NCBI RefSeq assembly: GCF_002407205.1
Contig: NZ_CP023549.1
Coordinates: forward strand, 62,001-126,000
Origin: Rhodobacter sp. CZR27
GTDB lineage: Bacteria > Pseudomonadota > Alphaproteobacteria > Rhodobacterales > Rhodobacteraceae
Direction of reading: 5' to 3'
DNA length: 64,000 nt
The notes beneath the pieces are model-generated. The model worked only from the letters and a program-made list of their open reading frames with translations, searched no databases and had not been told where the DNA came from. The translations under genes and the position numbers were made by a program. How positions within the stretch are numbered: the stretch's first letter is position 1; the number at the start of each line of letters is the position of its first letter. Below are positions 45,030 through 53,812 of this stretch, piece by piece.

Positions 45030-46628
45030 TTACTCGGCGATATCGACGCCCGCGAAGCTGTGCTTGCCCAGCGGGTTCATCACGTAGCCCGAGACCTTCT
45101 TCGACATCGGCATGAAGACCGTCGAATGGGCGATGGTGGCCCAGGGGTTCTCGCGCTTGAAGACCAGCTGCGCCTCTTCGTAGAGCTTCGCGCGCTCGGC
45201 CTGGTCGGCGGTGACCTTCGCCTTCTGGATCAGGTCGTCGAACTCCTTGTTGCACCACTGGGCGCGGTTCGCGCCGCCGTCGCCGGTGGCCGAGCAGCCC
45301 AGAAGCACGCCCATGAAGTTGTCCGGGTCGCCGTTGTCGCCGGTCCAGCCGAGGATCACCGCGCCCTTGCGCGACGGGTCGGTGGACTTCTTCAGATACT
45401 CGCCCCACTCGTAGGAAACGATCTCGACGTTGACGCCGATCTTGGCGAAGTCTTCCTGCATCAGTTCCGCGGTGCGGCGGGCGTTCGGCATGTAGGGGCG
45501 CTGCACCGGCATCGCCCAGATCTCCATGGTGAGATCCTTCACGCCCGCTTCCTCGAGCAGCTTCTTCGCGGCTTCGGGATCATAGGCGGTATCCTCGACC
45601 GCGTCGTTGTAGCTCCACATGGTCGGCGGGATCGGGTTCTTGGCCACCTGCCCCGTGCCCTGGAAGACCGCCTCGAGGATGGCCTCCTTGTTCATCGCCA
45701 TGTTCAGCGCCTTGCGCACGTCCGGGTTGTCGAAGGGCGCCACGGTGGTGTTGTAGGCGAGATAGGCCACGTTCAGGCCCGGCTGTTCCATCACCTGCAG
45801 GTTCGGATCGGCCTTCAGCGCCTCGATGTCGGCAGGCGCCGGATAGGGCATGATGTGGCATTCGCCAGCCTGCAGCTTCTGCATCCGCACGGCCGGGTCG
45901 GGGGTGATCGCGAAGATCAGGTCGTCGATCTTCTCGCGGCCGCCCCAGTAGTCGTCATTGGCCTGATAGCGGATCACCGCGTCCTTCTGGTAGGCCACGA
46001 ACCGGAACGGGCCGGTGCCGACGGGGGCATTGTTCAGGTCTTCCTTGCGGTTCTCGGCCTCGAGCTTGTCGGCATATTCCTTCGACAGGATCGACGCGAA
46101 GTCCATCGCGAGGTTGGCCAGGAACGGCGCCTCGGGGCGGGTCAGCACGAACTTCACCGTCAGGTCGTCGACCTTCTGGATTTCCTTGATCACCGTGGGC
46201 ATTTCCATGCCGCTATAGTATTCGTAGGTGATCCCGGCCACATACTGGTGCCACGGGCTCGCGGTGTCGCCCTGGCGCATGAACGAGAAGATCACGTCGT
46301 CGGCGTTCATGTCACGCGTCGGCGTGAAGAACTCGGTCGTGTGGAACTTCACGCCCGGACGCAGGTGGAAGGTGTATTCCAGACCGTCCTCGGAGATCTC
46401 GTAGCGCTCGGCCAGCGCGGGGGCGATCTCGGTCGTGCCGGGCTTGAACTCGACGAGCTGGTTGTAGACCGCCTGCGAGGCGGCGTCGAAGGTGGTGCCG
46501 GCGGTGTAGGGCGCGGGGTCGAAGCCCTCGGGCGAGCCTTCCGAGCAATAGACCAGCGTCTTTGCATTGGCCCCGGCAGCGGCGATCAGGGCCAGCGACG
46601 AAGCGGCCACAAGATGCGCGAATTTCAT
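45030..46628 (-). CDS. dppA: Periplasmic dipeptide/oligopeptide-binding protein (DppA type)
   Basis: 532 residues from the ATG at 46628 (GGAGGTTCA upstream); the 30-codon extension upstream is not coding. A cleavable signal peptide (LVAASSLALIAAAGANA) without a lipobox precedes an SBP_bac_5 domain: LVYCSEGSPEGFDPAPYTAG, LEYTFHLRPGVKFHTTEFF, VGTGPFRFVAYQKDAVIRYQ and NPDNF-like DPDNFMGVLLGC. It resembles E. coli DppA (dipeptide and haem binding). First gene of the dppABCDF unit. A plausible promoter lies 62-90 bases upstream. Confidence 0.93.
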   Translation of the reverse strand: MKFAHLVAASSLALIAAAGANAKTLVYCSEGSPEGFDPAPYTAGTTFDAASQAVYNQLVEFKPGTTEIAPALAERYEISEDGLEYTFHLRPGVKFHTTEFFTPTRDMNADDVIFSFMRQGDTASPWHQYVAGITYEYYSGMEMPTVIKEIQKVDDLTVKFVLTRPEAPFLANLAMDFASILSKEYADKLEAENRKEDLNNAPVGTGPFRFVAYQKDAVIRYQANDDYWGGREKIDDLIFAITPDPAVRMQKLQAGECHIMPYPAPADIEALKADPNLQVMEQPGLNVAYLAYNTTVAPFDNPDVRKALNMAMNKEAILEAVFQGTGQVAKNPIPPTMWSYNDAVEDTAYDPEAAKKLLEEAGVKDLTMEIWAMPVQRPYMPNARRTAELMQEDFAKIGVNVEIVSYEWGEYLKKSTDPSRKGAVILGWTGDNGDPDNFMGVLLGCSATGDGGANRAQWCNKEFDDLIQKAKVTADQAERAKLYEEAQLVFKRENPWATIAHSTVFMPMSKKVSGYVMNPLGKHSFAGVDIAE

Positions 46629-46689
46629 GGGTGAACCTCCATCATGTTGGAAGAGCCGCCTTCTTGCGAATGAGCGGCACCTCGGGCGG

Positions 46690-46718
46690 ATCAAATGCCG
46701 TTGTGAAACCGTTTGCAA
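46690..46718 (-). promoter_or_regulatory. Possible dppA promoter
   Basis: On the minus strand, TTGCAA (46718-46713) and TTTGAT (46695-46690) are spaced by 17 bases. Each hexamer matches four of six consensus positions. Weak evidence. Confidence 0.3.
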
Positions 46719-47142
46719 GGAAGATTCTCAAGCTTGACGCTGCGGCGTCGGGTCGAAAAGGGGAACGTTTCTTGACTTCTTCGGTGCGGCGTGACCCGGG
46801 GCCGGCGCGACCCTGCGCCGCAGGCCGCCGACCGGGCGAGGGACCGCCCGGGCAAGGGGCTGAATCGGGCGATCCGTGACGCCCGCGCGGCGCGGGTGTC
46901 ATGCCTCCTTCCCCCGACCATGCCGGCGCGGCCGACAACCCGGGAACCAGCGGAAGGCAGAGTGTTGCCGTGGCAATCGCATGCCGCCGGGGCGAGACCT
47001 GCCCCTGCGATGGCGCTCGGGACGGCAGGCGGGGCGCACGGCCTTCTGCCGCGGACGGTGCCTCGCCTGTCCCGCCCTGCCGCGCCGGCCTGACCTCCCG
47101 ATCCCGCGGAGGGTCGTGGTGGCCGGCGCTTCCGCCGCCAAT
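46719..47142. other. Intergenic region upstream of dppA
   Basis: No gene is supported in about 420 bases between the dppA promoter region and the end of the response regulator gene at 47143. A CGCCCGCGCGGCGCGGGTG palindromic patch near 46880-46900 may help terminate the peptide-export operon that ends at 47143. Confidence 0.4.
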
Positions 47143-47817
47143 TCAGGTCCCGAGGCGGTAGCCGGCCCCGCGGACGGTGTGGATCAGGGGTTTCTCGTCC
47201 ACGCCGTCGATCTTGGTGCGCAGGTAGCGGACGTAGACCTCGACCACATTGGAGTTCGGATCGAAACCGTAGCCCCAGTTGTTGTTCAGGATCTGCGTGC
47301 GGCTGAGCACCGCGCCGCTGTGCTCCATCAGGTAGCGCAGCAGGCCGAATTCCTTGGGCGTCAACGCGATCGCGCGCCCGCCGCGGGTCACCTGCCGCGT
47401 GGTCGGATCCAGCACCAGATCGGCCACCTGCAGCACCGGATCGAACCGGGTCACCGGCGCCCGACGAAGCAGAGCCTCGATCCGGGCCACCAGCTCGTCG
47501 AAGGCGAAGGGCTTCGTCAGGTAATCGTCGGCTCCGGCGTTCAGCCCTTCGATCTTGTCTCCCAGCGCGTCGCGGGCGGTCAGCATCAGCACGCGGGAGC
47601 CGATGTTCTCGCTGCGCATCTGACGGCAGATCGTCACCCCGTCGAAGTCGGGCAGCATGCGGTCCAGGATGACCAGCGCATAGCCTGCCGTGCGCATCAT
47701 GGTCATCGCGCCCTGGCCGGTCGCGGCGACGTCGAGCGCGTGCCCTTCCGCCTTCAGGCCGCGCGTGACGAAGTTGGCGATGCGCGGATCGTCTTCGACG
47801 AGCAGGATCTTGGCCAT
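47143..47817 (-). CDS. OmpR-family response regulator of the peptide-export locus
   Basis: 224 residues from the ATG at 47817, nine bases beyond the kinase stop. Receiver: ILLVEDDPRIANFVTRGLKA, phospho-acceptor LVILDRMLPDFDG, switch MLTARDALGD, YLTKPFAFDEL. Winged helix: LTPKEFGLLRYLMEHSGAVL and VVEVYVRYLRTKID. It is the last gene of a minus-strand series beginning with a double-glycine peptide gene and its exporter, so it may regulate that locus in response to the kinase upstream. Confidence 0.92.
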   Translation of the reverse strand: MAKILLVEDDPRIANFVTRGLKAEGHALDVAATGQGAMTMMRTAGYALVILDRMLPDFDGVTICRQMRSENIGSRVLMLTARDALGDKIEGLNAGADDYLTKPFAFDELVARIEALLRRAPVTRFDPVLQVADLVLDPTTRQVTRGGRAIALTPKEFGLLRYLMEHSGAVLSRTQILNNNWGYGFDPNSNVVEVYVRYLRTKIDGVDEKPLIHTVRGAGYRLGT

Positions 47818-47825
47818 CGGGTGCC

Positions 47826-49403
47826 TCAGGACAGCAGGGGAAGGTGGATGCGCAATTCGGTCTGGTGATCGGCGCTGGCGATCTCGATGCGGCCGCCGTG
47901 CCCCTCGACGATCCATTTCGCGATCGAAAGCCCCAGCCCCGTCCCCGACCGGCCATGGCCTGCCGCCTGGCGTGCGCGGTAGAACCGGCTGAACACGAAG
48001 GGCAGTTCGGCCGCGGGGATCTCGGGGCCGGGGTTGCTGACCACGAAAACCGCGCCGCGCTCGGTGCAGGACAGCGACACCCGCACCGTCGCGCCCGGGT
48101 CGGCATACTTGATCGCGTTGTCCAGCGCGATCATCATGGCCTGCGACAGACGGCCGGCATCGCCCCTGGCCCGGCAGCCGCCCGGGGAGCGGTCGGCCAC
48201 GATCCGCACGTCGGCTTCCCCGGCCAGAACGCCCGCCTCCGACAGCACGATCTGCAGCACGTCGTCGAGGTCGAGCGGCTGCATGTCGAAGCGGATCGCA
48301 TCCACCTCGGCGCGGGCCAGAAACAGCAGGTCCTCGACCAGACGGGTCATCTGCTGGCAAAGCTGCACGATCCTGCCCAGCGTGTCGCGATGTTCCTCGA
48401 CGGTGCGGCTCGCGCCCCGCAGCGCGATCTCGGCCTCGCCGCGCAGCACGGTCAGGGGTGTGCGCAACTCGTGGCCGATGTCGGCCAGGAACAGCATCCG
48501 CATGTGGTCGAGCTGCTGCAGACGGGCGTTGGCCTCTTCCAGCTGCCCCGTCCGCCGCGTCACCTCGTGCTCGAGCCCGGCCTGCACCTCCAGCAGCGCG
48601 GCGCGCTGCGCTTCCAGCCGCGAGGCCGCATTGTCGATCTGCGCGGCGAGGCTGGCGAACTCGTCGCGGCCGCGATAGTCGAGCCGGTAGGCGAGGTTGC
48701 CCTCGCCGATCTCGCGGGTGGCCGATTCCAGGGCCGCGATGGGGCGTTTCAGCGACCGCGCCAGCAGGAAGGCCCCGATGGCCGACACGGCAAAGGCCGC
48801 CGCGGTCACGAGGCTGATGATCCATTCCAGGTCGCGTTCCAGCCGGTTGGTCCGGCTCTCGTAGCGCCGCAGCTCCGCTTCCTCGTCGGCGATGGCGGCG
48901 CCGATGTGCACCTCGAGCGTGGTGTCCAGACTGTCCTCGATCTCGTCGCGGAAGATCCGGATCGCCTCGTCCTGACGCTGCTCCTCGCGCAGCAGAAGCA
49001 GCCGCTGGGTGCGCCGGTCGATGTCTTCGTAAAGCGAGCGCATCTCGGCGACGCGGGCCAGTTCGACCTCTTCGGCCGCCCGGTCCTCGGGAACCGACAG
49101 AAGGGCGATCTCGTCGCGGATCAGCAGTTCCAGCCGGTCAAGGCTGCCTTCCAGGCTGTTGCGCGCGTCGTTGAAGTCATCCAGTTCGGTCCGCCCCAGC
49201 AGCAGCAGTTCCGCCACGTTCTCGGAATAGCGGTTCATCGCCGCCGACATGCGGATCACGCTGTCCAGCTGCGCCCCGGCCAGCCGGTTCCGGTCGAAGT
49301 AGTAGTCGATCCTGTGGACGTAATACCATGTGACCGCCGCCACGCTGAGCAGCATGGTCGTGACCAGGATCTGGAAGCTGATGATCTTCAGGCGGATCGT
49401 CAT
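47826..49403 (-). CDS. Sensor histidine kinase of the peptide-export locus
   Basis: 525 residues from the ATG at 49403. Membrane helices at the N-terminus (IISFQILVTTMLLSVAAVTW) and around 180-200 (WIISLVTAAAFAVSAIGAFL) bracket a helical, acidic periplasmic domain of about 150 residues resembling four-helix-bundle sensors. HAMP and a coiled coil lead to the HisKA box FLADIGHELRTPLTVLRGE. N box ALDNAIKYADPG and G2 box GTGLGLSIAKW are normal. The G1 box is SNPGPEIP rather than DxGxG, a variant also found in CusS-type kinases. The first 227 bases overlap the open frame of the ABC exporter. Confidence 0.92.
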   Translation of the reverse strand: MTIRLKIISFQILVTTMLLSVAAVTWYYVHRIDYYFDRNRLAGAQLDSVIRMSAAMNRYSENVAELLLLGRTELDDFNDARNSLEGSLDRLELLIRDEIALLSVPEDRAAEEVELARVAEMRSLYEDIDRRTQRLLLLREEQRQDEAIRIFRDEIEDSLDTTLEVHIGAAIADEEAELRRYESRTNRLERDLEWIISLVTAAAFAVSAIGAFLLARSLKRPIAALESATREIGEGNLAYRLDYRGRDEFASLAAQIDNAASRLEAQRAALLEVQAGLEHEVTRRTGQLEEANARLQQLDHMRMLFLADIGHELRTPLTVLRGEAEIALRGASRTVEEHRDTLGRIVQLCQQMTRLVEDLLFLARAEVDAIRFDMQPLDLDDVLQIVLSEAGVLAGEADVRIVADRSPGGCRARGDAGRLSQAMMIALDNAIKYADPGATVRVSLSCTERGAVFVVSNPGPEIPAAELPFVFSRFYRARQAAGHGRSGTGLGLSIAKWIVEGHGGRIEIASADHQTELRIHLPLLS

Positions 49404-51525
49404 GGGTCTGGGGCGTCTCCTGCGGCCGATCCGACTGGATGCGTCCGTTGGCGAAGGTGATGACGCGGCGCGCAGCGCGGATCGTCTCGGGGCGGTGCGC
49501 GACCACGATACGGGTCGGGGCCAGCCGGGCAAGGGCCGCATTGACCGCGCTTTCCCGCGCCACGTCCAGGTGGCTCGTCGCCTCGTCCAGCAGCAGAAGG
49601 CCCGGCGCCCGATAGATCGCGCGGGCGAGCAGGATGCGCTGCTTCTGTCCGCCGGAAAGCACGGTGCCCATGTCCCCGATCAGCGTGCCGTAGCCCATCG
49701 GCATCGCCAGGATGTCGTCATGCACCGCCGCAAGCCGCGCGCAGTCCTCGATGCGGTCCCGATCCGGGTTCGGGACGAAGAAGGCGATGTTGTCGGCAAT
49801 CGACCCGGCGAACAGCGTGTCGTCCTGCATCACCACGCCGATCATGCCGCGCCAGCGGTCGAGGCCCAGCCGCGCCATCGGCGTGCCGTCGATCAGGATC
49901 GTGCCTTCGGTCGGCTCCAGCAGCCCCGCCATCAGCTTCAGAAGCGTGGTCTTGCCACAGCCGGACGGGCCGGCCAGCGACACCCACTCGCCCGGCGCCA
50001 CGCGCAGGCTGACGTCGCGCAGCACGAAGGGATCGCCCGGACTGTAGCGGAACGAGACGCTGCAAAGCTCGATCGCGACCGGCCTTGCCGGGCCGACCGG
50101 GTGCGGATCGCCCCTCGGCTCGGGAGGCGTCAACGCGATGTCGGCCAGCCGCTCGGCATGCAGGCCCAGCATCCGCAGATCCACCACCGTGTCGATCAAC
50201 CCGCTGATCCTGCGCAGGAACAGGTCCTTGTAGGCAAGGAAGGCCACCAGCAGCCCGACCGAGAAGCTGTTGGCAAGGATCATCCGCGCCGCGAGATAGA
50301 CGATGCCGATGCCCAGCAGGCCCAGCAGCAGCAGGTTCGCCGTCCTGAACAGCAGGTCGAGCCGCTGCGTGACCAGCTGCCGGTTCACCGTCTCGACCAG
50401 CAGGTTCAGCCAGCGCGCGCGGCGGTCGGCCTGCCCGCCCATCAGCTTGACGGTCTTCATGCCGCGCAGGCTTTCCAGGAAGTGGCTGTCGCGCCGGGCT
50501 TCCCAGGCAATCGCCTCGGCCGAGGCCTGCCGCAGGGGCGCATAGGCGGCCCACCGCAGCGCACCGTAAAGCCCGGCCCCCGCCAAAGCGACCGCCGCCA
50601 GCACGGGCGCCAGCACGAACATCAGGACCAGCGTCAGGACGCACATCAGCCCGTCGAGGATCGCCACGACCAGATCCCGTGTCAGCGCCTGCAATATCGT
50701 GTCCTGCGACTCGAAGCGCGACATCACGTCGGCGACGTGGCGCGTCTCGAAATAGCTGGCCGGCAGGTCGAGCAGGTGGCTGAACAGGTTGGCGCGCGCC
50801 TGCACCTTCAGCGAGGCGCCCAGCGTGATCATCATCCAGCTCCGCAGCGCCGTCACCCCGGTCTGCAACAGCAGCAGAAGGCCGAAGGCCAGCGCCAGAG
50901 TGGTCAGCAGGCTGCGGTCGGCCGAGACAATGGCGTTGTCGATCGTCAGGCTCAGGAACAGCGGCGCGATCAGCGCGAAGATCTCGATGGCCAGCGCAAG
51001 AAGCAGCAGATGGCCGAGCGCCCGCCTGAGGCCGGTGATCTGGCCCAGCAGCGCGCGGATGCGGATGCGGGGCGGCGCCGCGGCGGGCTCGAAACCGCCG
51101 GTGGGCACAAGCTCCAGCGCGACGCCGGTGAAGTGCCGCGATACCTCGGCCATCGGCAGGCGGCGGATGCCGTCGGCAGGATCGTGGATGGTGATGCCGC
51201 CGCGCCCGACCGCCTTCAAAACCACGAAATGGTTGAGGTCCCAGTGAAGGACGGCGGGCGTGCGCAGCAGGTGCAGCTCGTCCATCTCCAGCCGCAGCGG
51301 CCGCGAGGCCAGCCCGATGCGGTCTGCGACCGCGATCACATCCCGCAGCGTCGCGCCCTTCAGGGAAAAGCCGAACCGGCGGCGCAGCTCGGCCGGGTCG
51401 GTCGAGCGCCGGTAGTAGCCTGCCACCATCGCGAGCGATGCCAGCCCGCATTCCGCCGCCTCGGTCTGGAGGATGAGCGGCAGCCTCCGCCTCCATCCGA
51501 ACTGCAGGCCCTCGGTCACGCTCAT
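49177..51525 (-). CDS. C39-peptidase-containing ABC exporter (PCAT)
   Basis: 782 codons from the ATG at 51525, which overlaps the HlyD stop (ATGA). The N-terminal C39 peptidase keeps its triad: Gln20 and Cys26 in LQTEAAECGLASLAM, His99 in DLNHFVVLK and Asp115 in IHDPADG. It should therefore cut double-glycine leaders. Six membrane helices follow (such as LLLLALAIEIFALIAPLFLS), then an ATPase with GPSGCGKTT, LSGGQKQR, LLLLDEATSHLD and VAHRPETI. Conserved sequence ends near residue 700 (ITFANGRIQSD). The last 75 codons lie inside the kinase gene in another frame and look like non-functional read-through. One of the other frames ends in an ATGA overlap exactly at the kinase start. Confidence 0.92.
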   Translation of the reverse strand: MSVTEGLQFGWRRRLPLILQTEAAECGLASLAMVAGYYRRSTDPAELRRRFGFSLKGATLRDVIAVADRIGLASRPLRLEMDELHLLRTPAVLHWDLNHFVVLKAVGRGGITIHDPADGIRRLPMAEVSRHFTGVALELVPTGGFEPAAAPPRIRIRALLGQITGLRRALGHLLLLALAIEIFALIAPLFLSLTIDNAIVSADRSLLTTLALAFGLLLLLQTGVTALRSWMMITLGASLKVQARANLFSHLLDLPASYFETRHVADVMSRFESQDTILQALTRDLVVAILDGLMCVLTLVLMFVLAPVLAAVALAGAGLYGALRWAAYAPLRQASAEAIAWEARRDSHFLESLRGMKTVKLMGGQADRRARWLNLLVETVNRQLVTQRLDLLFRTANLLLLGLLGIGIVYLAARMILANSFSVGLLVAFLAYKDLFLRRISGLIDTVVDLRMLGLHAERLADIALTPPEPRGDPHPVGPARPVAIELCSVSFRYSPGDPFVLRDVSLRVAPGEWVSLAGPSGCGKTTLLKLMAGLLEPTEGTILIDGTPMARLGLDRWRGMIGVVMQDDTLFAGSIADNIAFFVPNPDRDRIEDCARLAAVHDDILAMPMGYGTLIGDMGTVLSGGQKQRILLARAIYRAPGLLLLDEATSHLDVARESAVNAALARLAPTRIVVAHRPETIRAARRVITFANGRIQSDRPQETPQTHDDPPEDHQLPDPGHDHAAQRGGGHMVLRPQDRLLLRPEPAGRGAAGQRDPHVGGDEPLFRERGGTAAAGADRTG

Positions 51526-52802
51526 GCGCGATCCCCGTCGCGCAGGGTTCGAAGCGGATCGACGATCCACTGCCACAGCCGCCGCGTCTCGATCTGGATG
51601 TCCGCCTGCAGCGTCATTCCCGGCTGCAGCGTCGCCATCCGGCCATAGGCCGAGGCGCCTTGCGCCTGAAGGTCCACGGTGATGCGATAGACCGGCTGGC
51701 CCGCAGCCCCGAGCTCGACCAGTGGCCCCGCCGCCTCGGCCAGTTCGCCCGCCCCCACGGTCGCCCGCGACACGTTCCGGACAAGGCCTTCATATTGCCC
51801 GAACGTCTGGTGCGGAAAGGCGTCATAGCGGATCAGCACGCGCTGCCCCGGCTCGACGAAGCCGATGTCGCGGCTGGGTCCGTAGAGACGCGCCTGAAGC
51901 GCCGTGCCGGCAGGGATGAGCGTCATCAGCGCGGCCGAGCCGTCGACGGCATCACCTGCGGCAGCCCGCAGCGCGGTGACGGTGCCGGCCCGGGGCGCAG
52001 TCACCAGAGTCTCGCGCGCCGCTTCGGCCTCGGCCAGGTCCTGATCCAGTTGCGCGATCGCGCGCCCGGTCTCGGCCAGTTGCAGCCGCTCGCGCAGCGG
52101 AAGCTCGGCGATCTCGGCGGCCAGTTCGACGCGGACGCGATTGACGCCAGCACGGGTGCGTTCCAGCGCCTGCAGGGCGAGCGCCTGATCGAAGGCGGCA
52201 TCCTCGGCTCTCTGCACGCCTTCTTCGGTTGACAGTCCCCGCCCGCGCAGGTCGCGAAGCCGCAGCGCGGTTGCCTCCGCCAGGGCGAGACGCCTGCGCT
52301 GCAGCGCGAATTCCACCTCGAGGCTCCGGGCCTCGGCGTCGATCACGGCCAGCCGCGCCTGCTGGGAACCGGCCTGCCGCGCGAACAGGGCGCGCTGGTC
52401 GTCACGCTCTGCCACAAGGATGTCGCGGTGTTCCCGAAGGAAGCGCAGCACCTCCTGCCGGGTTTCGCCCAGGCCGCTGCGCCGCTCGCCGGAGAGGACA
52501 GCCAGCACGTCGCCAGCCGCAACCTCCTGCCCCTCCTCGACCGCCACGCGGACCAGAACGCCCGCCTGTGGCGTGACCACCTGCAGCAAGCCCTGCTGCG
52601 GCGCCAGCCAACCCGGCAGCCGAACCTTGCGCGTGAACTCGCCGAAGGCGATCACGGCGATGACGCCGCCGACGATCAGCGCGGCGAAGGCCGTCAGGAC
52701 ACTGTGCGACAGGCGCGGCACGAGCAGGACCGTGCCAAGCCAGCCGTGCTGCCGCTCGGCCAGCGCCTCGGGGCGGAACAGGGGGGACGGCGCGCGGCTC
52801 AC
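51522..52802 (-). CDS. HlyD-family membrane-fusion protein
   Basis: About 426 residues from the GTG at 52802, two bases beyond the previous stop; an ATG at 52820 overlapping that gene is an alternative. One membrane helix (VLTAFAALIVGGVIAVIAFG), a lipoyl-like half (LQVVTPQAGVLVRVAVEEGQ), a long coiled-coil hairpin (about 105-235), the return half (ETLVTAPRAGTVTALRAAAG) and a beta-barrel end (ATLQPGMTLQADIQIETRRL) follow. It bridges the ABC exporter to an outer-membrane channel such as TolC, which is not encoded here. Resembles adaptors of CvaB/CvaA- and NHLM-like exporters. Confidence 0.92.
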   Translation of the reverse strand: MSRAPSPLFRPEALAERQHGWLGTVLLVPRLSHSVLTAFAALIVGGVIAVIAFGEFTRKVRLPGWLAPQQGLLQVVTPQAGVLVRVAVEEGQEVAAGDVLAVLSGERRSGLGETRQEVLRFLREHRDILVAERDDQRALFARQAGSQQARLAVIDAEARSLEVEFALQRRRLALAEATALRLRDLRGRGLSTEEGVQRAEDAAFDQALALQALERTRAGVNRVRVELAAEIAELPLRERLQLAETGRAIAQLDQDLAEAEAARETLVTAPRAGTVTALRAAAGDAVDGSAALMTLIPAGTALQARLYGPSRDIGFVEPGQRVLIRYDAFPHQTFGQYEGLVRNVSRATVGAGELAEAAGPLVELGAAGQPVYRITVDLQAQGASAYGRMATLQPGMTLQADIQIETRRLWQWIVDPLRTLRDGDRA

Positions 52803-52803
52803 G

Positions 52804-53754
52804 CTACAGGTCTTCCACATCGACCTCGGTGACGGTCACGCTGACCTCGATCATCCTGCGCTTGCGGCGCACCGGCAGGACGATGCTGGTCCGGGGATCG
52901 AAGAAGTCCTTCAGCATCGGCGGCCGGCTTGCACGGAAGTAGAAGGCGGGATCCTCGGCCACCGGGGCGGCGGCCGCCACCTCCAGCTCGTCGCGTCGGC
53001 TGACCGTCTGGATGACGACCGGCGCATGGGTGATGCCCGCCATCCGCAATGCCGTCGCGCGGTGATAGCCGTTGTGCAGCACGAGACGCCTGCCCCAGCG
53101 GATCGCGCTGAGAAAGTTCGAGCCGTGCCCCACCACGACCCCCACCACACCCGCAACCGGGCCACGGCTTCCCAGGTCGCCGACCTGGTCGGGACGCAGG
53201 AGCATCGTCTCGTGCAGGCGCAGGTCGGTCGACTCGGACAGGAACGCAAAGCGGCCGCGTCCCAGACGCCGGCAGTCGACGGCCGCGTCGCGCCGCTCGA
53301 GCGGCTGACAGAAGCGGAACAGGTCGGGGTCCGTCGGCCCGGGGTCCAGTCCCGCGGCCAGATCCTGCACGAAGGGCAAGGTGACGCTGCGCTGGCTGAC
53401 GACGATCCGGTCCAGTTCGACCATCTCGATGCTCGTCGGCACCTTGTCGAAGGTGCGGCGATAGAAGGCTTGCTGCTGCAGGTCCGAGGCCAGCGCCCGC
53501 ATCTCCTTGGGCAGCCTGCGGCAGCGGATGCGGTCGGCGAGCCCGGCCTCCGTCCTTTCGAGGACGGCGAGATGGTCGTTGGCCCGGCGCCACCCGTCGA
53601 TGATCTCCGCGCGGCGCTGCATGTCACCCTCGGCAACGCGCCCCACGACCTCCAGATAGTCGGTCAGCGGCGGTTGCCCCAGCAGCCAGAGCTCTTCCCG
53701 CACATGGGCGGCTGATGGATCGATCGAGGGGGATGCTGCGCATTCAAAGGGCAT
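52804..53754 (-). CDS. ParB/sulfiredoxin-like protein of the peptide locus
   Basis: 316 residues from the ATG at 53754 (GCGAGG upstream); an upstream extension to 53847 is not convincing. The C-terminal third holds HNGYHRATALRMAGITHAPV, the pattern of the ParB/sulfiredoxin nucleotide-binding fold (G-x-x-R-x-x-A...G...P-V). The rest (such as LWLLGQPPLTDYLEVVGRVA and RFAFLSESTDLRLHETMLL) is not recognised. No signal or membrane helix. Placed between a precursor-like peptide gene and its exporter, it could modify the peptide (a kinase- or nucleotidyl-type step), protect the producer, or control expression. None of these can be chosen from sequence alone. Confidence 0.7.
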   Translation of the reverse strand: MPFECAASPSIDPSAAHVREELWLLGQPPLTDYLEVVGRVAEGDMQRRAEIIDGWRRANDHLAVLERTEAGLADRIRCRRLPKEMRALASDLQQQAFYRRTFDKVPTSIEMVELDRIVVSQRSVTLPFVQDLAAGLDPGPTDPDLFRFCQPLERRDAAVDCRRLGRGRFAFLSESTDLRLHETMLLRPDQVGDLGSRGPVAGVVGVVVGHGSNFLSAIRWGRRLVLHNGYHRATALRMAGITHAPVVIQTVSRRDELEVAAAAPVAEDPAFYFRASRPPMLKDFFDPRTSIVLPVRRKRRMIEVSVTVTEVDVEDL

Positions 53755-53778
53755 GAAACCTCGCCTGAGCAGGTCCCC

Positions 53779-53796
53779 GGAGCCGCAGCCGGCCCC
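53779..53796 (-). promoter_or_regulatory. Small stem-loop after the peptide gene
   Basis: On the minus strand GGGGCC-GGCTGC-GGCTCC forms a 6-bp stem with one G-U pair, 17 bases past the peptide stop. Such hairpins commonly cause partial termination or mRNA stabilisation so that the precursor is made in excess. Confidence 0.35.
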
Positions 53797-53812
53797 AGGG
53801 AGACGTGCCTCA

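Noticed and set aside
47826..49403. Catalytically dead kinase because the G1 box lacks DxGxG
   Set aside because: The NPGxxIP variant also occurs in CusS-type kinases thought to be active, and all other boxes are intact.
49330..51648. 772-codon plus-strand frame opposite the ABC exporter
   Set aside because: Composition is Arg/His/Gln-rich and motif-free; shadow of the exporter gene.
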